DNA from: JBOFHT01 sp051649785
GTDB taxonomy: Archaea > Methanobacteriota > Methanobacteria > Methanobacteriales > Methanobacteriaceae
Direction of reading: 5' to 3'
Length of the DNA: 7,714 bases
Assembly (NCBI GenBank): GCA_051649785.1
Contig: JBOFHT010000052.1
Coordinates: 1 to 7,714, forward strand
The notes below the pieces were generated by a model. It saw only the letters and a list, made by a program, of their open reading frames with translations. It was not told the origin of the DNA and searched no databases. A program made the translations under genes and the position numbers. Below are positions 1 through 5,261 of this stretch, in pieces. Numbering within the stretch: position 1 is the stretch's first letter; each line of letters starts with the position of its first letter.

Positions 1-37
1 TTTATAGTCAAAAATATTTTTTTCAAAAAGAAATTTC

Positions 38-80
38 CTTAATTTGCTAAGCCAAAGCATTTTAAGTTGTTTTAATTTTT
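38..80 (+). terminator. Probable terminator of an upstream gene outside the window
   Basis: The arms at 38-48 and 56-66 pair as CTTAA..TGCT with AGCA..TTAAG, with a TT/TT internal mismatch and a 7-nt loop. They are followed by the T-rich run TTGTTTTAATTTTT at 67-80. Hairpin plus T tract suits transcription end for a + strand gene lying left of the window. The stem is weak and AT-rich DNA makes such structures by chance, so this is a tentative call. Confidence 0.35.
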
Positions 81-157
81 GAAATAGCGGATTTTGATAT
101 AAACTAGTGCAAAAATATAGGGTTTCTACAGAGCCAAAATTTATATGTAATTTAGAC

Positions 158-209
158 TATATTAATATATATTATAATATACTAATGGCAATGTAAAAAT
201 GTGGCAATG
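158..209 (+). repeat. Two 12-bp palindromes and a TGGCAATG direct repeat upstream of the MFS gene
   Basis: TATATTAATATA (158-169) and ATATTATAATAT (169-180) are perfect 12-bp palindromes lying end to end. They are followed by TGGCAATG twice, at 186-193 and 202-209, exactly 16 bp apart. The block sits just upstream of the probable TATA box of the MFS gene. That position suits an operator or activator site, but regulator binding is an inference. The palindromes alone could be chance in such AT-rich DNA; the GC-containing direct repeat is less so. Confidence 0.4.
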
Positions 210-221
210 ATTTAGATAATA

Positions 222-232
222 TTATATAAATA
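222..232 (+). promoter_or_regulatory. Probable TATA box of the MFS transporter gene
   Basis: TTATATAAATA matches the archaeal TATA-box type. Its centre near 227 would put transcription start near 252, giving a leader of about 14 nt before the ATG at 266. The upstream AT palindromes at 158-180 are an alternative TATA region that would give a longer leader. Confidence 0.45.
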
Positions 233-265
233 TGAATATATGTTAAATGTATATGAGTGGACTAA

Positions 266-1822
266 ATGAGCGAAGTATCTAAAAATCCTAAAAATTTTAA
301 AGAAAAGGACTTAGCTAAAAAGGATTGGTTGCCAATTTTAATTATTTCCATGGCAGTATTTGTTATAGCATTAGACAGTACCTTTATGAATGTAGCTATA
401 AAATACATTATTGTTGATTTAACTACGAATGTGGCCACTATACAAATAATTATCACATTTTACACCCTTATTATGGCATCATTAATGCTTCTTGGTGGTA
501 AGCTTCAGGATATTGTTGGTAAAAAGAAGTTATTTATTATTGGAGCAATTTTATATGGTATTGGTACATTTATTGCGTCTATAAGTGTAAATTCCACTAT
601 GTTATTTATTGGATGGTCTTGTATTGAAGGTTTAGGTGCTGCATTAATGACTCCTGCTACTTTAGCTATTATTGGAGGTTCATATACTGGAAAAGATAGG
701 ACTATGGCATTAGCTATAATTACTGCTATGGGTGGAATTGCAGCTGCTATTGGACCATTATTTGGTGGATTTTTAACAGAATTTGCTTCTTGGAGATGGG
801 GGTTTGCTATTGAATTAATAGTTATATTTGTAATATTAATATTCCATAAAAAAATAAAGTACTTTGAACCAATAATGTTTAAAAAAGACTTAGATAAGCT
901 TGGGGCAGTTATATCTGCACTTGGACTTATTTTAGTAATATTAGGGGTATTATTATTAAGTAATAAAGATTTCTCATTTGTTGTTCCATATTTACTAGTT
1001 TCAGGGATTATAACATTAGTAATATTTTATATATATGAGAAAAAACTAATTAAAAATAATAAAATGCCTATCTTTGATGTAAACCTCTTAAAAATACGTA
1101 ACTTTGTAATTGGATCATCTACACGACTTTTAACTAATTTGGTTTTAGCAGGAACAATTTTTAGTATTTCCTTGTATTTACAAACAGTTATAAAATCTAG
1201 CCCTTTTCAAACTGGTTTAGTTTTAATGGCAATGACTACTGGACTTTTAGTTCTATCATTTGTAGCACCTAAATTAATAAAATGGCTATCTCATAAACAA
1301 GTTATTTCTATTGGCCTTATTATGGGAATTATTGGAACTATAATGCTTTCTAATAAATTTGGACTTAGTACTGGATTATGGGATATAGTTCCAGGAATGC
1401 TAATTTTAGGTGGGGGTTTAGGTTTATCAATACCTTTAACAGCAGATATTGTCTTAAATGCCGTGGAAACAAGAAAACAATCAGATGCATCAGGTTTTAT
1501 GTCTACATCAACTAATTTTGGTTCTTCAATGGGAACTGCTATTATTGGAACTATTATGATTATTGGTGCCATAAGTGGATTTTATACAGGTGTTGATGAA
1601 ATGTATCCTGGTGTAATTAGTTTTGATGAAGCAGAGTCATATTTCCAGTCAATGAGAACTGGTGGTATTTCTGATGCAGTTTTAGAAAAACCGGAATTCC
1701 AAAATATTTTCGATGAAACTGTTTTTTCTGCTATGAAGTATGCTATGTTAGCATTATCTGCAGTATTAGGATTAGCACTAGTATTAACGCTGACAATGAA
1801 ACCTATAAAGCCTAATTTTTAA
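266..1822 (+). CDS. MFS drug/solute exporter, DHA2 (EmrB/QacA-like) family
   Basis: This 518-residue integral membrane protein has the length and hydropathy of 14-helix proton antiporters that export drugs or other small amphiphilic compounds. Helix 1 carries the motif LDSTFMNVAI (D37, N42). The helix 2-3 loop has motif A, GGKLQDIVGKKK (77-88, D82, basic K86-K88). Helix 5 has antiporter motif C, with G163-P164 and G167-G168, followed by SWRW (175-178). In motif B (near 114-128) the usual Arg four residues before the Gly is Ser118, and the usual Asn after WRW is Glu183; I believe some archaeal and clostridial relatives share this. A basic cytoplasmic loop lies at 194-211. A hydrophilic loop of about 45 residues (440-486) precedes the last helix. 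The start at 266 has only a weak upstream GAGTGG. Nearby alternatives at 253 and 257 are out of frame or stop at once. Substrate cannot be told from sequence. It is probably monocistronic. Confidence 0.9.
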   Translation: MSEVSKNPKNFKEKDLAKKDWLPILIISMAVFVIALDSTFMNVAIKYIIVDLTTNVATIQIIITFYTLIMASLMLLGGKLQDIVGKKKLFIIGAILYGIGTFIASISVNSTMLFIGWSCIEGLGAALMTPATLAIIGGSYTGKDRTMALAIITAMGGIAAAIGPLFGGFLTEFASWRWGFAIELIVIFVILIFHKKIKYFEPIMFKKDLDKLGAVISALGLILVILGVLLLSNKDFSFVVPYLLVSGIITLVIFYIYEKKLIKNNKMPIFDVNLLKIRNFVIGSSTRLLTNLVLAGTIFSISLYLQTVIKSSPFQTGLVLMAMTTGLLVLSFVAPKLIKWLSHKQVISIGLIMGIIGTIMLSNKFGLSTGLWDIVPGMLILGGGLGLSIPLTADIVLNAVETRKQSDASGFMSTSTNFGSSMGTAIIGTIMIIGAISGFYTGVDEMYPGVISFDEAESYFQSMRTGGISDAVLEKPEFQNIFDETVFSAMKYAMLALSAVLGLALVLTLTMKPIKPNF

Positions 1823-1827
1823 TTACT

Positions 1828-1903
1828 ATTTTAACTAATATATTACTTAATATTTTGGCAGTTTAGTTAAGATTTTAGCTAATAATTAGCTAATTTTCAT
1901 TTA
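1828..1903 (+). terminator. Inverted repeats after the MFS stop: possible terminator, or an operator
   Basis: Six nt after the MFS stop, 1828-1838 pairs with 1863-1873 (core TTAACTAA/TTAGTTAA, 11 bp including one G-T wobble, 24-nt loop). It is followed immediately by TTAGCTAATAATTAGCTAA (1875-1893), a perfect palindrome with 9-bp arms around one base. T-rich DNA (TTTTCATTT) follows. Position favours transcription end for the transporter. The short-centred palindrome looks more like a protein-binding site than an RNA hairpin. Confidence 0.35.
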
Positions 1904-2111
1904 ATATTATAGTAAATTATAATTCATAGATATATGGCTACTAGAATAATATAATATAACTTTAATAAAATACTACATAAAATATGGGAATTATAATAAT
2001 ATTTATATTATATGAGATACTTATCTAATTATTAGTAGTACATATGTTGGATAATGCCAATAATGGGAACTTTAATACTTATTAAATACTTATTTACTTA
2101 ATTTTTTAGAA

Positions 2112-2150
2112 TTAATTATAACTAATCAATCAAAAACTATCATTTGAGGT
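2112..2150 (+). promoter_or_regulatory. Probable promoter and ribosome-binding site of the SIS gene
   Basis: TTAATTATAA at 2112-2121 resembles a TATA box and would give a start near 2142, with a leader of about 15 nt. GAGGT at 2146-2150 is a good archaeal Shine-Dalgarno match, 6 nt before the ATG at 2157. It supports that start over the internal ATG at 2169. The TATA assignment is less certain than the ribosome-binding site. Confidence 0.5.
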
Positions 2151-2156
2151 ATTATT

Positions 2157-3176
2157 ATGGTATATGGAATGTATCAAGAGATTTTAGATCAGCCAAAATC
2201 AATTAAGGAAACTTTTAAACAGGAATCTCAACATATGGCTGAAATTTCAGAAAAAATAATGGCAATGGATAAAATATATCTTATTGGTTCGGGAAGTTCT
2301 ATATCTTCTGCTTATTCTGCAAAAGATGCTCTTGAGATGGTTACTGACATGAATATTGACGTTGTAACAGGATATGAATTTACAATGGCTAAAAAAATTG
2401 ATAATCCTAATTCTGCTGTTATAGCTACTTCTCAATCTGGTGAAACTGCTGACACATTAGCCGCTGTTAAGAAAGCTAATGATTTAGGTCTTTACACAGT
2501 TTCAATTACTAATGAATGTGAATCTTCTTTAATGAAAGAAGCAAAAGATTCTGTTTTAACAAGAAGTGGGCATGAAAAAGCTATTTTAGGAACAAAAACT
2601 TATGTAACTCAAATGTCATGTCTTTATAATATTTTATTTGATGCCTCTACTTACTCAAAATCAGACGAAATCTTAAAACAACTTCGCTCTATCCCAAATC
2701 TTATGGAAAAATTAATAAAATCAACAGAAAAACCTAATAAAGAACTTGCATATCAATTTAAAAATGAAGATATTTTCTATTGTATGGGTTCAGGTCCTAA
2801 TTATGGATTGTCTTATAAATTAGCAATGACTATGATGATGGAAGGGGCTTTAAAGCATGCTTGCCCATTATATGCTTCTGAATTTAGACATGGTTTAATA
2901 GAAAGAGTAGAAAAAGATGTTCCGATTATTATACTTGATTCAGGATATCCAATTGATGAAGTTACTCAAAAAGCTATTGATTTTTGCGATAACATGGGTG
3001 TAAAAACAATTGTTTATAAATTCAATGACTATTTAGAAGATATGCCTGGCTTAAGTAATCTTTTATCCCCACTTAACTTAGTAATTCCTCTAGAATGGTT
3101 TGTATATTATTTAGCTCACTATAATAATGAAGATCCTGGAAGTACAAGACATATTGGAAAAGTTAGGTATGAGTAG
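2157..3176 (+). CDS. Stand-alone double-SIS phosphosugar isomerase/deglycase (GlmS-isomerase, AgaS/FrlB type)
   Basis: This 339-residue soluble protein corresponds to the isomerase half of glucosamine-6-phosphate synthase without the N-terminal glutaminase. Residues 5-13 (MYQEILDQP) match the GlmS linker. SIS domain 1 has GSGSS (44-48) and SQSGETADTL (92-101), whose Ser/Thr residues bind the sugar phosphate in this family. SGHE and GTK.YVTQ (137-152) match the next GlmS block. SIS domain 2 has MGSGPNYG (210-217), Glu229 at about the position of the GlmS catalytic Glu, and SEFRHG (241-246, His245). The C-terminus R331-H-I-G-K335-V matches the GlmS tail bearing its catalytic Lys. Without a glutaminase it would use free ammonia, or act as an amino-sugar-phosphate deaminase or a deglycase as in GlmD or FrlB. 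The exact substrate is unknown. It has its own promoter and no sugar genes beside it. Confidence 0.85.
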   Translation: MVYGMYQEILDQPKSIKETFKQESQHMAEISEKIMAMDKIYLIGSGSSISSAYSAKDALEMVTDMNIDVVTGYEFTMAKKIDNPNSAVIATSQSGETADTLAAVKKANDLGLYTVSITNECESSLMKEAKDSVLTRSGHEKAILGTKTYVTQMSCLYNILFDASTYSKSDEILKQLRSIPNLMEKLIKSTEKPNKELAYQFKNEDIFYCMGSGPNYGLSYKLAMTMMMEGALKHACPLYASEFRHGLIERVEKDVPIIILDSGYPIDEVTQKAIDFCDNMGVKTIVYKFNDYLEDMPGLSNLLSPLNLVIPLEWFVYYLAHYNNEDPGSTRHIGKVRYE

Positions 3177-3260
3177 ATTTTAATTCTATTGGAAATAATA
3201 ATAAAAACAAATTAAATTTTATATTAATATAAATTAACTTATAAAAAAAGAAAAAAGGAA

Positions 3261-3315
3261 AAAATAGGATTTTTTGTAATTTTATATTATTATAAAATAT
3301 TAATAATCCTATTTT
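3261..3315. terminator. Nested hairpin terminator between convergent genes
   Basis: An outer 11-bp perfect stem pairs AAAATAGGATT (3261-3271) with AATCCTATTTT (3305-3315). Inside it an 8-bp stem pairs ATTTTATA (3279-3286) with TATAAAAT (3291-3298) around a 4-nt loop. On the - strand it is followed by long T runs (complement of the A-rich 3243-3264). On the + strand there is a T6 run at 3270-3275. It lies 18 nt past the stop of the - strand zinc-ribbon gene and about 85 nt past the stop of the SIS gene, so it plausibly ends both transcripts. Confidence 0.7.
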
Positions 3316-3333
3316 GGTATTTATTTTAAATAT

Positions 3334-3681
3334 TTAATAGTAACTCATTGTGCCAAAAACTAACAATATATAAAGTAATATAACAACAATGTCTATTAAT
3401 AATATTATTTTTCCATGCTTCTTAGCTTGTTTTTCGTCTCTTGTTATAAGATATAAACCAAAGACTAAACCAATCCAACCACCTAATACTGCAAATATAT
3501 AACCTAAAATAATAGCTATTCCATGGTTAGAATTTAAGAATTTTCCTTCACCTGATGTTGAGTTTCCACTTATCCTTACTCCACATTTTGGGCATATTTC
3601 TGCTTTTGCATCTATTTCAGCTCCACAATTTGAACAGAACTTAGTTTCTTCTTGTATTTCTTGATTTGTATTTGATTCCAT
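3334..3681 (-). CDS. Small zinc-ribbon membrane protein, function unknown
   Basis: This 115-residue protein has an N-terminal zinc ribbon, C16-x2-C19 and C30-x2-C33 (core FCSNCGAEIDAKAEICPKCG). A Ser/Gly-rich linker follows, then two hydrophobic segments at about 55-79 and 92-113, separated by a basic stretch (TRDEKQAKKHGK). The ribbon is expected on the cytoplasmic side, which is inference. Unlike the two genes before it, the membrane part lacks the TM2 signature (GQIYNG ... WAYG.YDA). A Shine-Dalgarno-like GGAAGTGA (3693-3686) lies 4 nt before the ATG. It is the last of three co-oriented zinc-ribbon genes, 42 nt after the previous stop, and is followed by the terminator at 3261-3315. Its ribbon DNA is almost identical to that of the gene at 4441-5022. 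Function is not known; zinc ribbons of this kind often hold proteins together or sense something. Confidence 0.8.
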   Translation of the reverse strand: MESNTNQEIQEETKFCSNCGAEIDAKAEICPKCGVRISGNSTSGEGKFLNSNHGIAIILGYIFAVLGGWIGLVFGLYLITRDEKQAKKHGKIILLIDIVVILLYILLVFGTMSYY

Positions 3682-3723
3682 ATTTTCACTTCCAATATTC
3701 TATCTTTTTTTATTATGTTATAT

Positions 3724-4338
3724 TTATTCTATCTCACCACAATTTATTTTTTTAGCAATTTTATAAGCATCATATACTCCATAAGCCCAAACAGATATTA
3801 TTATAATTAGAATTATAAAAAATAGTATTGTATATAAGGTTGGGTCTGTGTATGATCTATAATATGGGCTGTAATAGGAATAGGAGTAAGAATAGTAGTA
3901 TAATGAGTTGTTATAATTTATATAGGATAAATATGAACTTACTAATCCCTCTATAGCCCCTAATATAATTCCTGAAATTAAGAAAACTAATCCCCGACCT
4001 AATTTCCCATTATATATTTGTCCTAAACCCATTACTAATGCAGATAGTAGTGCTGCAAGTCCGGGGTTCTTTTTTTCAGTTGAAACTTTTAGAAGTGTAT
4101 TTCTTACTCCGCATTTTGGGCATATTTCTGCTTTTGTATCTATTTTAGCTCCACAATTTGTACAGAATTTTGTTTCATTTGAATTTTGTATTTTTGAGGG
4201 GTTTGGTGGTGATATTAATACTTTTTCACCGCATTTTGGGCATATTTCTGCTTTTGCATCTATTCCTGCTCCACAATTTGTACAGAATTTTGTTGTTTTA
4301 TTGATATTTCCAATCTTTCCATTATCTGAATTGTCCAT
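3724..4338 (-). CDS. Double zinc-ribbon protein with TM2-like domain and a Tyr-rich insertion
   Basis: This 204-residue protein has two N-terminal zinc ribbons (C19/C22/C33/C36 and C59/C62/C73/C76), 40 residues apart and clearly an internal duplication. A TM2-like membrane domain follows: hydrophobic 93-133 with GLGQIYNGKLGRG (104-116), and a final helix at about 168-188 ending in WAYGVYDAYKIAKKIN. Between the helices is an unusual insertion (136-163) with 13 Tyr in 28 residues, including YYYSYSYSYYSPYY; the sister gene has a short turn there. Only a weak ribosome-binding site (AGTGGT) precedes the ATG, and a (TAA)7 tract lies 29-49 nt upstream. It sits between two zinc-ribbon genes, probably in one transcript. 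Function is unknown. TM2-domain proteins in prokaryotes are mostly uncharacterised. Confidence 0.8.
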   Translation of the reverse strand: MDNSDNGKIGNINKTTKFCTNCGAGIDAKAEICPKCGEKVLISPPNPSKIQNSNETKFCTNCGAKIDTKAEICPKCGVRNTLLKVSTEKKNPGLAALLSALVMGLGQIYNGKLGRGLVFLISGIILGAIEGLVSSYLSYINYNNSLYYYSYSYSYYSPYYRSYTDPTLYTILFFIILIIIISVWAYGVYDAYKIAKKINCGEIE

Positions 4339-4366
4339 TAAACCACTATTCCTATTTATTCATATC

Positions 4367-4387
4367 TTATTATTATTATTATTATTA
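4367..4387 (-). repeat. (TAA)7 microsatellite upstream of a zinc-ribbon gene
   Basis: There are seven perfect TTA units on the + strand, so TAA on the coding strand, 29-49 nt upstream of the ATG at 4338. This is where a TATA box or the leader of that gene would lie. Slippage here could alter promoter spacing, though this is inference. It could also be plain AT-rich spacer between co-transcribed genes. Confidence 0.7.
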
Positions 4388-4440
4388 TTTCTATTCTTAT
4401 TAATAGATTATTAGTTAATAGCTTATTTTAAGAATTATAT

Positions 4441-5022
4441 TTAGTTTCTTAACCAATCTCCTACATATTCTCCATTATTTATCCTTTTAGCAGTTTTATG
4501 GGCATCATATATTCCATAAGCCCAAACTATAATTCCAGGGATGAAAAATAAAAATATTCCCATTACATATCCTACAAGTAATATTAAACCTTTAACTGTT
4601 TGACCATTATATATTTGTCCAATACCCGGAATTAAAAATGATAATACAGTAGATAATATTGGTTCTTTTTTCTGATTTTCGGAGATACCAGATGCTCTTA
4701 CACCACATTTTGGGCATATTTCTGCTTTTGCATCTATTTCTGCTCCACAATTTGAACAGAACTTAGTTTCTTTTCCACTTTCACTATTTTTTTCACTATT
4801 AGAAATACTTTTTTCTTCACTATCTACTTCATTATTAGGTACTATTACGGGATTTTCTGATTCTTTTTCTATTTCTTCTACTTCTTCAGTTTCAGTAGTT
4901 GAAACAACAGTTCCACATTTTTCGCAGGTAGTAATATCGGCTTCTAGTGTTTCACCGCAGTTTCTACAAAATTTAGGTTTTTTTTTAAATTCTCCTTCTT
5001 GAACTTTTGGTTTATTTTCCAT
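4441..5022 (-). CDS. Zinc-ribbon protein with TM2-like membrane domain, function unknown
   Basis: This 193-residue protein has a diverged first zinc ribbon (C19/C22/C33/C36), then a Glu/Ser-rich, probably disordered linker of about 45 residues. A second ribbon (C89/C92/C103/C106) is nearly identical in DNA to that of the gene at 3334-3681. A compact TM2-like domain follows: a first hydrophobic segment ending in IPGIGQIYNGQTVKG (about 131-145), two helices joined by a short FFIPG turn, then WAYGIYDAHKTAKRIN. The ribbons and linker are predicted cytoplasmic. AGGAGT (5034-5029) lies 6 nt before the ATG, and TTATAAAA boxes at 5070-5089 give a convincing promoter. This gene therefore probably begins the three-gene zinc-ribbon transcript. 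Its function is unknown; family knowledge supports only a membrane protein with metal-binding ribbons. Confidence 0.85.
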   Translation of the reverse strand: MENKPKVQEGEFKKKPKFCRNCGETLEADITTCEKCGTVVSTTETEEVEEIEKESENPVIVPNNEVDSEEKSISNSEKNSESGKETKFCSNCGAEIDAKAEICPKCGVRASGISENQKKEPILSTVLSFLIPGIGQIYNGQTVKGLILLVGYVMGIFLFFIPGIIVWAYGIYDAHKTAKRINNGEYVGDWLRN

Positions 5023-5028
5023 GTTATA

Positions 5029-5089
5029 ACTCCTATAATTACTTAATTAATAATAAATTTTAGAATAAATTTTATAAGCAGTTTTATAA
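5029..5089 (-). promoter_or_regulatory. Promoter and ribosome-binding site of the zinc-ribbon gene cluster
   Basis: On the - strand TTATAAAA occurs at 5077-5070 and again 12 nt upstream at 5089-5082, both good archaeal TATA boxes. The nearer one predicts a start near 5047, leaving a leader of about 25 nt that contains AGGAGT at 5034-5029, 6 nt before the ATG at 5022. Both boxes lie inside copy 1 of the 95-bp tandem repeat, so the duplication carries a second, upstream pair (5165-5184). Confidence 0.6.
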
Positions 5090-5261
5090 TTAGTTTCAAT
5101 CTTTACTATAATCTACTTTATATTAATTATTTTAGTTATTATTTAGTATATTCATTTAATATTCTTTTATAAGCAGTTTTATAATTAGTTTCAATCTTTA
5201 CTAAATCTACTTTATATTAATTATTTTAATTATTATTATTTAGTATATTCATTTAATATTC
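5070..5261. repeat. 95/97-bp perfect-junction tandem duplication at the 3' end of the NOG1 gene
   Basis: Copy 1 is 5070-5164 and copy 2 is 5165-5261, directly abutting. Over 94 aligned bases they differ by one substitution, one 1-nt indel and one 3-nt (ATT) indel. Copy 2 contains the last two codons and stop of NOG1 (5253-5261); copy 1 repeats those bases outside any gene. Each copy also starts with TTTTATAAGCAGTTTTATAA, two TATA boxes on the - strand. The near-identity suggests a recent event. Confidence 0.95.

Larger units (their letters stand above)
1823..2156. other. 334-nt AT-rich intergenic region between the MFS and SIS genes
   Basis: I see no convincing coding sequence on either strand. 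The left part (1828-1903) holds inverted repeats that may end MFS transcription. The right end holds a TATA-like sequence and a ribosome-binding site for the next gene. A second TATA-like stretch (TTTATATTATA, about 2002-2012) could drive a longer leader. Nothing resembling a structured RNA gene is evident between them. Confidence 0.6.
3581..4772 (-). repeat. Four near-identical 70-bp zinc-ribbon cassettes in three genes
   Basis: The DNA encoding the ribbon core recurs at 3581-3650, 4109-4178, 4229-4298 and 4703-4772. The outer two, in different genes, differ at a single base in 70, a synonymous Ala codon change. The two inside the middle gene lie exactly 120 bp apart and share their own variants (CCGCATTTT, TGTACAGAATTTT). 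A fifth ribbon, encoded at about 4915-4968, has diverged. Conservation at silent sites points to recent duplication or gene conversion rather than protein-level constraint alone. Confidence 0.8.

Noticed and set aside
262..456. 64-residue antisense open frame over the start of the MFS gene
   Set aside because: It lies opposite a well-supported gene, and shows no ribosome-binding site or recognisable domain. Hydrophobic character is expected opposite AT-rich membrane-protein codons.
1291..1572. 93-residue antisense open frame inside the MFS gene
   Set aside because: It is entirely within the transporter gene, with a Pro/Ile-rich low-complexity translation that mirrors the sense codons and no start signals.
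1823..2156. A small gene or structured RNA in the gap between MFS and SIS
   Set aside because: Stops are frequent in all frames, no ribosome-binding site precedes a usable start, and only simple inverted repeats are seen.
2247..2435. 62-residue antisense open frame inside the SIS gene
   Set aside because: It overlaps the conserved phosphate-binding region of the SIS gene and its translation resembles no protein family.
2838..2861. EGALK (229-233) read as the GlmS EGALKLKE block, implying loss of the catalytic Glu
   Set aside because: Spacing from the upstream GSG and the downstream EFRHG places Glu229 on the catalytic Glu itself, about seven residues off that reading. The resemblance is misleading and no catalytic loss is supported.
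5070..5261. The two long direct repeats as a CRISPR array or attachment sites
   Set aside because: There are only two abutting units of about 95 bp with no spacers, no cas genes, no integrase and no tRNA. The boundary coincides with a gene end, which fits simple tandem duplication.
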